From: Pseudanabaena yagii GIHE-NHR1
GTDB taxonomy: Bacteria > Cyanobacteriota > Cyanobacteriia > Pseudanabaenales > Pseudanabaenaceae
Length of the DNA: 64,000 bases
Direction of reading: 5' to 3'
Assembly: GCF_012863495.1 (NCBI RefSeq)
Contig: NZ_JAAVJL010000001.1
Coordinates: 1,980,001-2,044,000, forward strand
Below the pieces are notes generated by a model. The model saw only the letters and a program-made list of their open reading frames with translations, searched no databases and was not told the DNA's origin. A program made the position numbers and the translations under genes. Each line of letters begins with the position of its first letter. Positions within the stretch are counted from its first letter, which is position 1. Below are positions 53,760 through 62,147 of this stretch, piece after piece.

Positions 53760-53925
53760 AACATGACCTCCATCAGTTGTTACACACTGATTTTGCAATC
53801 CAAATCTTTGAAAAAGAGTCTAATTCTTATACCTACATATCACCATCCTACGAAAGTATGAACTAGCCTATAGAGATTTTTAAGATCCATCAAAGTGAAT
53901 ACTCATAAGGTTTTGACGAGATTAA

Positions 53926-55329
53926 TTAAGCTTGCCCAAGGAAATCCAAAATTTCACCTAATATCCAATCCATTTCCTCTTTTTCCATCAGAATTGAATC
54001 AAAACGATGTTTAATTTCTCCTCGCCAGATTGCATAATGAGTATTTTTTTGACCATCTTCTGACACAATCTCTTCAATGCCAATGCGAGTAATTTCTGAG
54101 TTATAGCCACGCTCACGACCAATCCGCATACCGAATAAATGCCATGCAATCCGAAAAGTTTGGCGATCCATTTCAATCAAGACATTACCAACTAAGGCAT
54201 ACACAAAAAGTAAGGCGCACATCAATGCCATTAACCCAATCACAAATGCCACAGCCCCCAAGGCAATTTGCGAAACCAGTCCCCAAGCATTCAAGTAAGG
54301 CAGAATAAATTTATCTAAGCCCCAATAAATAGCTCCTGCCAACACCCCAAATACCCATGTCAGAGGACGATAACCAAGACTAGGAATTTTAAATGTGAGG
54401 CGATCGCTAGTTCTTTCATACTGAATCCTTGTGTCTAGAGGCTTGAGTTTTCGGGCTTTTTCAATTTCTCCCGATGCTTTTAATGAGTCAATATAGCTAT
54501 TCCCTTGGTAGCTAGAACTCTTCGATTCCAAAGCATCTAGGGCAATGCGGGCAGAACTAAAGCGATCTTCCATTACAGGTTCGATCGCTCTTGTGAGCCA
54601 ATCTGCAAAGACGGGCGAGATCTGCGTACAAGCGCGCACATCGATTTTCATACGGGCTTGGGGTAGTTCCGATGACGATCGATGTGTTAAGAGAAATAGC
54701 AAGGTCGCTCCTAGCCCATACACATCCGAGGCACAGTCCGCCTGCCCCCGAAATTGCTCAGGAGCCATATAGCCATAGGTTCCCACAAAGGTACTACCAC
54801 CTGCGATCGTATGCCGATACAGATCTTGGACTGCGCCAAAGTCTACAAGAGCGATCGCGCCATTAGTACGTCTAATCAAGTTCTGGGGCTTAATATCTCG
54901 ATGGACAACGGGCGGCGCGAGTTCGTGCAAATAACACAATACATGCAAAATTTGCTTAGCAATTTCCTGTACCTCATCCTCCGCCATTCTCTTGCCCTGC
55001 TGGACAATTTGCGCTAAGGACTCACCCTCGATTAATTCCTGCACCAGATAAAAGCGGCGATCGCTCTCCATATCAACATGAAAATAATCGAGATATTTCG
55101 GGATTTGCGGATGATCAAGATTCGCTAAAACTTTCGCCTCCCGTTCAAATAATTCAATTACCTTCCATTGGCTAGCTTGCCGCAAAGATAAAACTTTCAT
55201 CGCCACAGATTGATGATGTAGGCGATCCTCGGCTGCATAGGTAGTCGCCATCCCACCACGACCTAATACTGAAGTAATCTCGTAGCGATCGCCAACAATA
55301 TCCCCAACCTGATGTAATTCTTCTACCAT
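53926..55329 (-). CDS. Ser/Thr protein kinase with C-terminal membrane domain
   Basis: 467 residues. Kinase domain ~15-285: Gly loop LGRGGMATTY (residues 22-31), Lys45 in AMKVL, HRDIKPQNLI (143), VDFGAVQ (163), and GTYGYMAPEQFRG. All catalytic residues intact. Two transmembrane helices follow (~325-345 and 355-385), then a ~75-residue cytoplasmic tail (RIAWHLFGMRIGRERGYNSE...). Same layout as the kinase at 22101. Substrates unknown. Confidence 0.93.
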   Translation of the reverse strand: MVEELHQVGDIVGDRYEITSVLGRGGMATTYAAEDRLHHQSVAMKVLSLRQASQWKVIELFEREAKVLANLDHPQIPKYLDYFHVDMESDRRFYLVQELIEGESLAQIVQQGKRMAEDEVQEIAKQILHVLCYLHELAPPVVHRDIKPQNLIRRTNGAIALVDFGAVQDLYRHTIAGGSTFVGTYGYMAPEQFRGQADCASDVYGLGATLLFLLTHRSSSELPQARMKIDVRACTQISPVFADWLTRAIEPVMEDRFSSARIALDALESKSSSYQGNSYIDSLKASGEIEKARKLKPLDTRIQYERTSDRLTFKIPSLGYRPLTWVFGVLAGAIYWGLDKFILPYLNAWGLVSQIALGAVAFVIGLMALMCALLFVYALVGNVLIEMDRQTFRIAWHLFGMRIGRERGYNSEITRIGIEEIVSEDGQKNTHYAIWRGEIKHRFDSILMEKEEMDWILGEILDFLGQA

Positions 55330-55461
55330 TTTTTTGTAGTTAGTTAATTAGAACTACAGACTCAGTAATTCTCTATGAATTCTATGGATATTTTATTATA
55401 TTTATTACTATAATGACATCATGATATTTCCTTGTCTTCTAAAGATTAAACTGAATACGTC

Positions 55462-58400
55462 ATGGCAATCTCTGAGCATAGAATTCTATCTACAAGCAAT
55501 CATAATAGTTTCAAGAATTTAAATTTAGTTAAAACTGAAAGAACTGTTTGCTTAGAATATCGCCAAGAGAAATACAGAATTCAGCTATGCAAGTCACCAA
55601 AGGAAGCATTAGTTTCTATTCAGCAAGAATTACCAAATTGTATTTTATGGGATTGGGAATTAAGTGATAACAATCGCAACTCAATTTTGCATCAGTTCCA
55701 CAACTACCAAGTTCCCATTGTTATCTTAGTAGAACGCAGTCATGAAGAGGCATTAAGTCTTGTAAGTACAGACTATCAAGACTATCTAGTGAAAGAAACG
55801 CTCACCCCAGAATTACTCGGCACTACCCTACGCAATGCGATCGCTCAATTTCAGCTAAAACAAGAACTCTCGACTACAAACACTAAACTGCAAAATTTTA
55901 TACTTACCAAGAATTTATCTGAGCAAGATCCACAACATCTCAGCAATCAGAAAGTAAAAAATCAACAATTATTTTTAGAACAGAAATTAAAGATCGAAAA
56001 AAATAAATATAGTCACTCCGAAACCTTACTAGAGATCCAGAATCGTTGTCTCGGCTGTATCGCTATGGGCGACCCTCTTGAGGAAACCTTGAACCTCTTA
56101 TCACAATTAATTGATTTTCAAATTAACAATACGTTTTGTTCAATCATCAGCATTGATCCTCAAGATTGCCTTCAATGTATTGCTGCACCAAATTTACCTA
56201 ATGAGTTCAGTCATGCTATTGATGGTATTGCCTTAAAGGAAATTACCAACATTTTTGGGAACACCTTGCGAGGCAAAAGTATAAATGTCAGAGATATTAC
56301 AAATCATCATTTGCAAACCTATCAGTATTTATTGCAATCCTACGGATTCACTAACTTGTGGATTAATTCTATTCCTGCCCGTGATGCAAAGAAAGTTCTA
56401 GGATTTTTTATCCTTTACTATCGCGATGCATCCCACCCCTCCACCGAAGAAATTAAAATAGTTAGAAATACTGCCTATGCCGCAGGCATTGCTATTGAGC
56501 GCAATCATAGTGAGATTAAATTACAGCAGCAGCTACATCGCGAGCAGGTTCTCTATCAAAAGCTTCAACAAGAATTAAGCGATCGCCAAAAAGCCGAACA
56601 AACCCTAAGGGAAAATCAAAAATTTATTCAGCGCATCACTGATTCATCACCGAATATTATTTATCTCTACAATGTGCAAAAGCATATTAATGTTTATGCC
56701 AATCAGTCCATCTATTCCATTCTCGGATACAAGCCACAAGAAGTTCAATCCATGGAAGCCAATTTTCTACCAAATCTTGTGCATCCAGAAGACTTGGCAA
56801 AATTCTCAGCTAACTTAGCGATCTTGAATAATGCTGTTGATGGGGAAGTCACTGATATTGAATATCGCATTAGACATGCAAATGGTGAGTGGCGTTGGCT
56901 ATATAGTCGCGATTCGGTGTTTAGTCGTGATGCAGATGGACAGGTTTTACTGACAATTGGTGCAGCCCAAGACATTACCGATCGCAAACGCGCTGAAGAA
57001 GCTTTACAAAGAAGTGAAGCTCATCAAAGAGCATTAATTAGCGCAATTCCCGACTTAATCATGCGGATTAACCGTGAAGGTGTTTATCTAGAATTTCTGG
57101 CTAGCCCTAAGTTCTATATCCTTGGCAAAGTTACCGAGATGGTAGGAATGAGTATCTTTCAAATTTTATCCCATGATTTAGCACAACAACGCATTAACTA
57201 TATTCACAAAGCCTTAGAAACAAATTCTATTCAGGTTTACGAACAAAATTTTTCCGTCAACGATAGAATCCAATTTGAAGAAGTCAGAATTGTTCCCTAC
57301 ACAGAAAATGAAGTCTTACTGCTAGTTCGAGATATTAGTGATTATAAGCTAACAGAAGAACGGCTCAAACAAAGTGAAAGAAGATTTGAAAGAATCGCTC
57401 TATCTCTACCGGGGTTCATATATACCGCGATCCAAGCACCAGATGGCTCGCATTATTTTGAATATATTAGTTCGGGAATCGAAAAAATCTGTGAAGTTAC
57501 CGCCGAGCAAGTACTCCAAGATCCTAAATGGCTTGATGAGCAGCATCATCCCGATGACCGTGCAGACTTTGCGGCAGCAGCTAACTATAGTGTAGCAACA
57601 ATGACTGCTTTTACCCATGAATGGCGCATTATTACTCCTTCAGGCAAAATCAAATGGCTACAAGTTAGTTCTTTACCTGAAAAGATTGATCAAGATAGCA
57701 TTTTCATGGATCGAAGAAATGGTGCAATTGCCCGTCATGGCATCGTTTTAGATATTACTGCGCGTAAAACTGCGGAACTCCGAGTACTTCAGCAAGCCGA
57801 TCAACAAAAGCTACTAGCAAGCATTTCGCAACATATTCGCTCGTCGCTTAATCTTAAAGAAATTCTCAATACAACGGTTGCAGAAATCCATCAAGTTTTA
57901 AAATCTGATCGCGTCTTAGTTTACCAAATATTTGCCAATGGTACTGGGGCAGCGATCGCAGAATCTGTATCACCGAGCTATCCATCTGTACTGAGTAATA
58001 CCTACAGTGAGGAAGTATTTCCACAGGAGATCCACGAACAATATTTAAACGGACGAATTTATATCCTCAATGATCGCGACAATGAGCCTATTTTAGACTG
58101 CCTCGTGGATTTCTTAAATGAACTTAAGGTCAGAGCCAAGTTAGCTGTACCAATTATTCAAGATAAGCGACTATGGGGATTACTAATTGTTCATCAATGC
58201 GATCGCCCTCATCAGTGGCAAGAGTGGGAAATAGATTTAATGAAACAGTTATCTAGTCAACTTGCGATCGCTATTCAACAGGCAAGTTTATATGAGCAGC
58301 TACAACTAGAATTACGCGATCGGCAACGTGCAGAACAACTAGTACGGCAACAAGCTGACAGAGAAGCCTTAATGCGCGAAATTATGCAAAGGATAAGGCA

Positions 58401-59532
58401 GTCACTCGATCTTAACAAGATTTTTGATACCGCAACCCTTGAAATCCGTCAATTTTTCCATGCGGATCGTGTAGTTATCTTTAAATTTGATGATCCCCAT
58501 TCCCATACAACCAGTGGCAAGTTTATTGCTGAATCCATAATTGAAGGATATCAATCACTTCTCCAATTTACAATGGATGATCACTATTTCTGTGCCAAAT
58601 TTACTCAGGCTTGCCGTCAAGGCTCCTTTATAGCATTCCATGATATCTATAATTCTGATCTTTCGGAATACCACATCAATATTTTGAAAGGATTGCAGAT
58701 TCAAGCCAATTTAGCCGTACCTCTGCTCAATGGCAATACTTTATGGGGTATGATCTGCATCCATCAATGTTCATCCCCTCGCCATTGGGAGACAATTGAG
58801 ATTTCGCTCGTACAGCAAATTAGTAACCAATTAGGGATCGCCTTGCAACAAGCCTTTCTATATCAACAGGTACAAACTGAACTGGCAGACAAGGAAAAAC
58901 TCTATGTACAACTCGCTAATGAACTACATCAAAAAAAGGTACTCCTCAAGGAAGTCCATCACCGCGTCAAAAACAATCTACAGGTCATGTCTAGCTTACT
59001 GAGAATGCAGTTTCGCAAAACTAGCCCTGAGCTAAAAATCCTGATCGAAGAATATCAAAATCGCATCCAATCGATGGCTCTCATCCATGCTCAACTACAT
59101 CGCAATGATGATCTAGAGAACATTAACTTCTGTGACTACCTCACTGATTTAACAACTAATCTCTTTCAGTGCTATGGCAATAGTTCGGCAAGCATAGAAT
59201 GTAATCTAGAAGTAAACAATATTTTCCTACCTTTAGATCAATCCATTCCCCTCGGACTGATTATCAATGAATTAGTCTCTAATTCATTAAAACACGCTTT
59301 TCCCTCAGGCAATGGTGAAATCAATATTCAATTAATATGTACAGATAACCATTGCCATTTAAAGGTCTCTGACAGTGGCATCGGGATACCATCAGACTTT
59401 GATTTAGAAAATACAGATAGTCTAGGAATGCAGCTAGTCCATAGTCTCACTGAACAACTAGAGGGAGAACTGCAATATAGTGGCAATACAGGCTCAGTTT
59501 TTCAAATCGCATTCCCTATACAGCCTACTTAA
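55462..59532 (+). CDS. Very large multi-GAF/PAS sensor histidine kinase (HisKA_2/HWE-like)
   Basis: 1356 residues. N-terminal receiver-like domain (~25-130; NCILWDWELSDNNRNSILHQ), then GAF (~185-345), three PAS domains (~385-515, 520-635, 640-775; NIIYLYNVQKHINVYANQSI, LISAIPDLIMRINREG, LSLPGFIYTAIQAPDG), two further GAF domains (~780-950 and 965-1140) and a HisKA_2 kinase (LKEVHHRVKNNLQVMSSLLR) with a HATPase (LIINELVSNSLKHAFPSG, DSGIGIPS, LGMQLVHSL). In the GAF at ~780-950 a Cys (DCLVDFLNELKVRAKL) stands at the chromophore-ligand position, but the following His is Leu; the last GAF has Tyr there. So bilin binding is doubtful. The likely phosphotransfer partner is the receiver protein at 60126. 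Confidence 0.88.
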   Translation: MAISEHRILSTSNHNSFKNLNLVKTERTVCLEYRQEKYRIQLCKSPKEALVSIQQELPNCILWDWELSDNNRNSILHQFHNYQVPIVILVERSHEEALSLVSTDYQDYLVKETLTPELLGTTLRNAIAQFQLKQELSTTNTKLQNFILTKNLSEQDPQHLSNQKVKNQQLFLEQKLKIEKNKYSHSETLLEIQNRCLGCIAMGDPLEETLNLLSQLIDFQINNTFCSIISIDPQDCLQCIAAPNLPNEFSHAIDGIALKEITNIFGNTLRGKSINVRDITNHHLQTYQYLLQSYGFTNLWINSIPARDAKKVLGFFILYYRDASHPSTEEIKIVRNTAYAAGIAIERNHSEIKLQQQLHREQVLYQKLQQELSDRQKAEQTLRENQKFIQRITDSSPNIIYLYNVQKHINVYANQSIYSILGYKPQEVQSMEANFLPNLVHPEDLAKFSANLAILNNAVDGEVTDIEYRIRHANGEWRWLYSRDSVFSRDADGQVLLTIGAAQDITDRKRAEEALQRSEAHQRALISAIPDLIMRINREGVYLEFLASPKFYILGKVTEMVGMSIFQILSHDLAQQRINYIHKALETNSIQVYEQNFSVNDRIQFEEVRIVPYTENEVLLLVRDISDYKLTEERLKQSERRFERIALSLPGFIYTAIQAPDGSHYFEYISSGIEKICEVTAEQVLQDPKWLDEQHHPDDRADFAAAANYSVATMTAFTHEWRIITPSGKIKWLQVSSLPEKIDQDSIFMDRRNGAIARHGIVLDITARKTAELRVLQQADQQKLLASISQHIRSSLNLKEILNTTVAEIHQVLKSDRVLVYQIFANGTGAAIAESVSPSYPSVLSNTYSEEVFPQEIHEQYLNGRIYILNDRDNEPILDCLVDFLNELKVRAKLAVPIIQDKRLWGLLIVHQCDRPHQWQEWEIDLMKQLSSQLAIAIQQASLYEQLQLELRDRQRAEQLVRQQADREALMREIMQRIRQSLDLNKIFDTATLEIRQFFHADRVVIFKFDDPHSHTTSGKFIAESIIEGYQSLLQFTMDDHYFCAKFTQACRQGSFIAFHDIYNSDLSEYHINILKGLQIQANLAVPLLNGNTLWGMICIHQCSSPRHWETIEISLVQQISNQLGIALQQAFLYQQVQTELADKEKLYVQLANELHQKKVLLKEVHHRVKNNLQVMSSLLRMQFRKTSPELKILIEEYQNRIQSMALIHAQLHRNDDLENINFCDYLTDLTTNLFQCYGNSSASIECNLEVNNIFLPLDQSIPLGLIINELVSNSLKHAFPSGNGEINIQLICTDNHCHLKVSDSGIGIPSDFDLENTDSLGMQLVHSLTEQLEGELQYSGNTGSVFQIAFPIQPT

Positions 59533-59569
59533 TAACGTAGCAAACCCTCTCCCCAAAATTATCCTACAC

Positions 59570-59600
59570 CAGATTGTGATGCTGGCAGCATCACAATCTG
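59570..59600 (+). terminator. Hairpin after the large kinase
   Basis: Perfect 14-bp arms (CAGATTGTGATGCT and its complement) with a GGC loop, 38 bases after the stop. Confidence 0.8.
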
Positions 59601-59633
59601 GGTATTGTGGTTATTTATGCTTAGTTATTATTT

Positions 59634-59780
59634 AACGTGAGTTCGGGATAATTTGAAACGGGATTTGAGAGAGGGTTTGCTCCGCAAACCCTCTCTCAAA
59701 TCCCAAAAGTAAAAGCCTTGCTATGTAAGGCTTTTACTTTTGGATTTTTAAAATTTGCTAGCTTAACCCGAACTGACGTT
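59634..59780. mobile_element. MITE-like element 1 with terminal inverted repeats
   Basis: The left end AACGTGAGTTCGGGATAA (59634-59651) and the inverted right end AACGTCAGTTCGGGTTAA (read on the minus strand, 59780-59763) match at 16 of 18 positions. The interior holds two further hairpins: a 21-bp perfect stem with a TCC loop (59660-59704) and a 17-bp stem (59703-59743). No coding sequence. This is the expected shape of a non-autonomous IS derivative; the parent IS is not in the window. Confidence 0.7.
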
Positions 59781-59787
59781 ATTTATT

Positions 59788-59957
59788 AATCACTGATGTT
59801 ACATGGAAGGAATTCCTTCGATGTTGAAGGATCGGGGCTGGCACGGGGGCACAGCCCAAATTAAATTTCAGGTAGATACAAGGGTCAATCCCCCGTGGTT
59901 GCCCTGCTGCTAGTAGCAAGAAATTTATACCCTGAGTTCCACGTAACACCAGTCATT
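59788..59957. mobile_element. MITE-like element 2 with terminal inverted repeats
   Basis: The ends (59788-59808 and the inverted 59957-59937) agree at 18 of 21 positions, reading CTGATGTTACATGGAA on the left and CTGGTGTTACGTGGAA on the right (minus strand). The 128-base interior has no gene. It lies seven bases from element 1, so both occupy most of the 593-base gap between the large kinase and the receiver gene. Confidence 0.7.
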
Positions 59958-60125
59958 AAATGAAATCTATGGCATAGAATTTGTACCTATACATTTTCAC
60001 CTATAGGTATCATAATTATATTCTTCGGTATATTCACAATTTTACTAAGATCTACTTTTTAAAATGCTGACTTCCTATTTTATTCAGTTACTAGCAGATA
60101 TGTTCCTGCAAGGAAGAGAACAATT

Positions 60126-61265
60126 ATGAGTATTAAAGTAGTAATTGTTGAAGATGAAAGATTAGTTGCACGAGATATTGCCAATATACTGCAAGATGAA
60201 GGATATATAGTTTGTGCGATCGCATCCGATGGACTGACTGCCCTCAAACATATCATTGAACATTCTCCCGATCTAGTTCTGCTCGATATTCGCATCAAAG
60301 GAGAAATCGATGGCATTGATGTAGCCCAATTTTTACAATCTTTTTATGACAGTCCTATCATTTACCTCACTGCTTTTTCAGATACAGAAACTTTAAAACG
60401 CGCACAATCAACTAATCCTGCGGGATATGTAGTCAAACCATTTCGGAGAGAACAACTTCTCTCTTCTATTACTATAGCACTATCAACTTACACCTATAGA
60501 AAGCAGAATAGCAATGAATATATTAAGCATCAATTTCTATCAATTATTAGTAATGAAATACGCAATCCAATTAATGCAATTTTAGGCTTCTCAGAATGCT
60601 TAAAGAAAGAAATGATGGGTGCAGTCAATGCTGAGCAAATAGAGGCATTGCAGGTGATTAATGATAGTGGCAATCATTTACTGTACATGATTAACAATAT
60701 TCTTGATCTGTCAATGTTAGAGGCAGGTAAGCTCAAATTACAATTCGACTTATCGCCGATTACCCCAACCTGTCGCACAGCTTTAGAATATATTCAACCT
60801 GAACTAATCCGTAAAGATCTTCAGCTTGAAGTTAAGATTTCAGAGCACCTTCCCTATCTCATGTTAGATGAACGACGTATCTTCCAAGTTTTAATCCATC
60901 TACTCAAAAATGCCATCAAATTTACGCCCAACAAAGGTCATATTAAGTTTGAGGTAAATCTATCTCAACAGGCACAACTAGAGGATACATCATCAATTCA
61001 GATTACCATAACTGATACAGGTGTGGGGATTGCTCCTACAGCCATGGAGCAATTATTTCAACCCTTTAGCCAAATTAATAATCAAGGCAGCAGAACTAGT
61101 GGTATGGGTTTAGGCTTAATTTTTGTGAAAAGAATTGTAGAATTGCATGGAGGTCAGGTCTCAGCCAATAGTACTGTAAATAAGGGAAGTCGTTTTACAG
61201 TAACTTTGCCCTGTAAGGTTCCATCTAACCCATTCTCTTATAGTCATGACAATCTATTTCTATAG
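60126..61265 (+). CDS. Response receiver fused to a histidine-kinase-like domain lacking its phosphoacceptor His
   Basis: 379 residues. Receiver at 1-120 with conserved E10/D11-type acids (VVIVEDERL), phosphoacceptor Asp54 (LLDIRIKG), Thr/Ser and Lys104 (VKPF). A dimerisation helix follows in which the usual SHELRTPLN reads SNEIRNPIN: residue 143 is Asn (AAT at 60552-60554). The HATPase domain is complete (LIHLLKNAIKFT, DTGVGIAP, LFQPFSQI, GMGLGL). Receiver-first kinases of this type normally autophosphorylate on the His; this one cannot by that route. It could act as an ATP-dependent switch, phosphatase or scaffold responding to the large kinase upstream. The 3' end overlaps the NADAR gene by 20 bases. 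Confidence 0.9.
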   Translation: MSIKVVIVEDERLVARDIANILQDEGYIVCAIASDGLTALKHIIEHSPDLVLLDIRIKGEIDGIDVAQFLQSFYDSPIIYLTAFSDTETLKRAQSTNPAGYVVKPFRREQLLSSITIALSTYTYRKQNSNEYIKHQFLSIISNEIRNPINAILGFSECLKKEMMGAVNAEQIEALQVINDSGNHLLYMINNILDLSMLEAGKLKLQFDLSPITPTCRTALEYIQPELIRKDLQLEVKISEHLPYLMLDERRIFQVLIHLLKNAIKFTPNKGHIKFEVNLSQQAQLEDTSSIQITITDTGVGIAPTAMEQLFQPFSQINNQGSRTSGMGLGLIFVKRIVELHGGQVSANSTVNKGSRFTVTLPCKVPSNPFSYSHDNLFL

Positions 61266-61683
61266 CCAAAATCAAGCCTACTCGGAGTTCTCTAACTTCG
61301 CACCCTTTGGAGTTGAGCTAGATGGACAATGGTGGCGCACGACTGAACATTATTTTCAAGCCCAAAAATTTTTAGACAAAGCCTATCAAGAAAAAATCCG
61401 TCTCGCACCTGATCCTAAAACTGCTGCTAATTTAGGAAGAAGTCGTGATGTTCCCCTCAGAGATGATTGGGAAGAAATCAAAGATGATGTAATGCGGCGG
61501 GCAGTTCTTAAGAAGTTTCAGACGCATCCACAACTCAGATCGCTGTTGATTTCCACAGGCGATCAGGAAATTGTAGAAAACGCCTCAGGTGATTATTACT
61601 GGGGTTGTGGAGCAAATGGTTCTGGCAAAAATATGTTAGGCAAAATCCTTCAAGAAGTCCGTGCTCAAATCTTAAGCTGCTAA
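61246..61683 (+). CDS. NADAR family protein (YbiA-like)
   Basis: 145 residues, whole NADAR domain: FSNFAPFGVELDGQWWRTTE (S/NF..APF and WWRTTEHYFQAQKF), NLGRSRDVPLRDDWE, and WGCGANGSGKNMLGKIL. NADAR proteins act on N-glycosidic substrates related to NAD and ADP-ribose; some members process riboflavin-pathway intermediates, others remove ADP-ribose from nucleic acid. Its start lies inside the preceding receiver/kinase gene (20-base overlap), so they are coupled. The catalytic residues look intact. Confidence 0.92.
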   Translation: MTIYFYSQNQAYSEFSNFAPFGVELDGQWWRTTEHYFQAQKFLDKAYQEKIRLAPDPKTAANLGRSRDVPLRDDWEEIKDDVMRRAVLKKFQTHPQLRSLLISTGDQEIVENASGDYYWGCGANGSGKNMLGKILQEVRAQILSC

Positions 61684-61696
61684 AAAAAATCCCACC

Positions 61697-62039
61697 ATGA
61701 TTGATAATATCTGTAAGTTTCTAGCAAAGTAACGTAGCTGCCTCGACCGCTATAATATCAGGTATAGCCCTGAATAAAGAAATCATCCAAAGACTTTTGA
61801 GGAGTGAGATTATGAAAGAATCAGTAATTTATCAAGAGATTTTACTCCAAGGTAAGGCTGAAGGCAAAGCTGAAACTGCTAATCAAATTGCCACAAATAT
61901 GTTGCTTTCCAATATTTCCGTAGAATTAGTTGCCCAATTTACAGGACTCACCCTCAAACAAGTCGAAAAACTAAAAAAGCTTTCCCAAAAAACCAAGATA
62001 CCTAAATCGTCTAAACCTAAGCGATCACAAAAAAATTAA
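61697..62039 (+). pseudogene. Internally deleted Rpn-type PD-(D/E)XK nuclease gene
   Basis: An ATG at 61697 gives MIDNICKFLAK and then a stop; MIDNICKFLA is the typical start of cyanobacterial Rpn-family (recombination-promoting nuclease/putative transposase) proteins. About 60 bases on, in another frame, the sequence reads VAASTAIISGIALNKEII, QRLLRSEIMKESVIYQEI and LLQGKAEGKAETANQIATNM, the C-terminal part of the same family. The whole catalytic middle is missing. A 75-residue frame from the ATG at 61812 (with GAGGAG upstream) may still be translated, ending in a Lys/Ser-rich tail. Confidence 0.82.
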
Positions 62040-62147
62040 TCGCCATCATCTTGAATGGTGGCAAGTTATCAAGACTACCATTGAGCTAAGTCTACAAATA
62101 GTTCATACATTTGTGTTATTTGGGGAGAAAAAACTATTGGAATAGAC

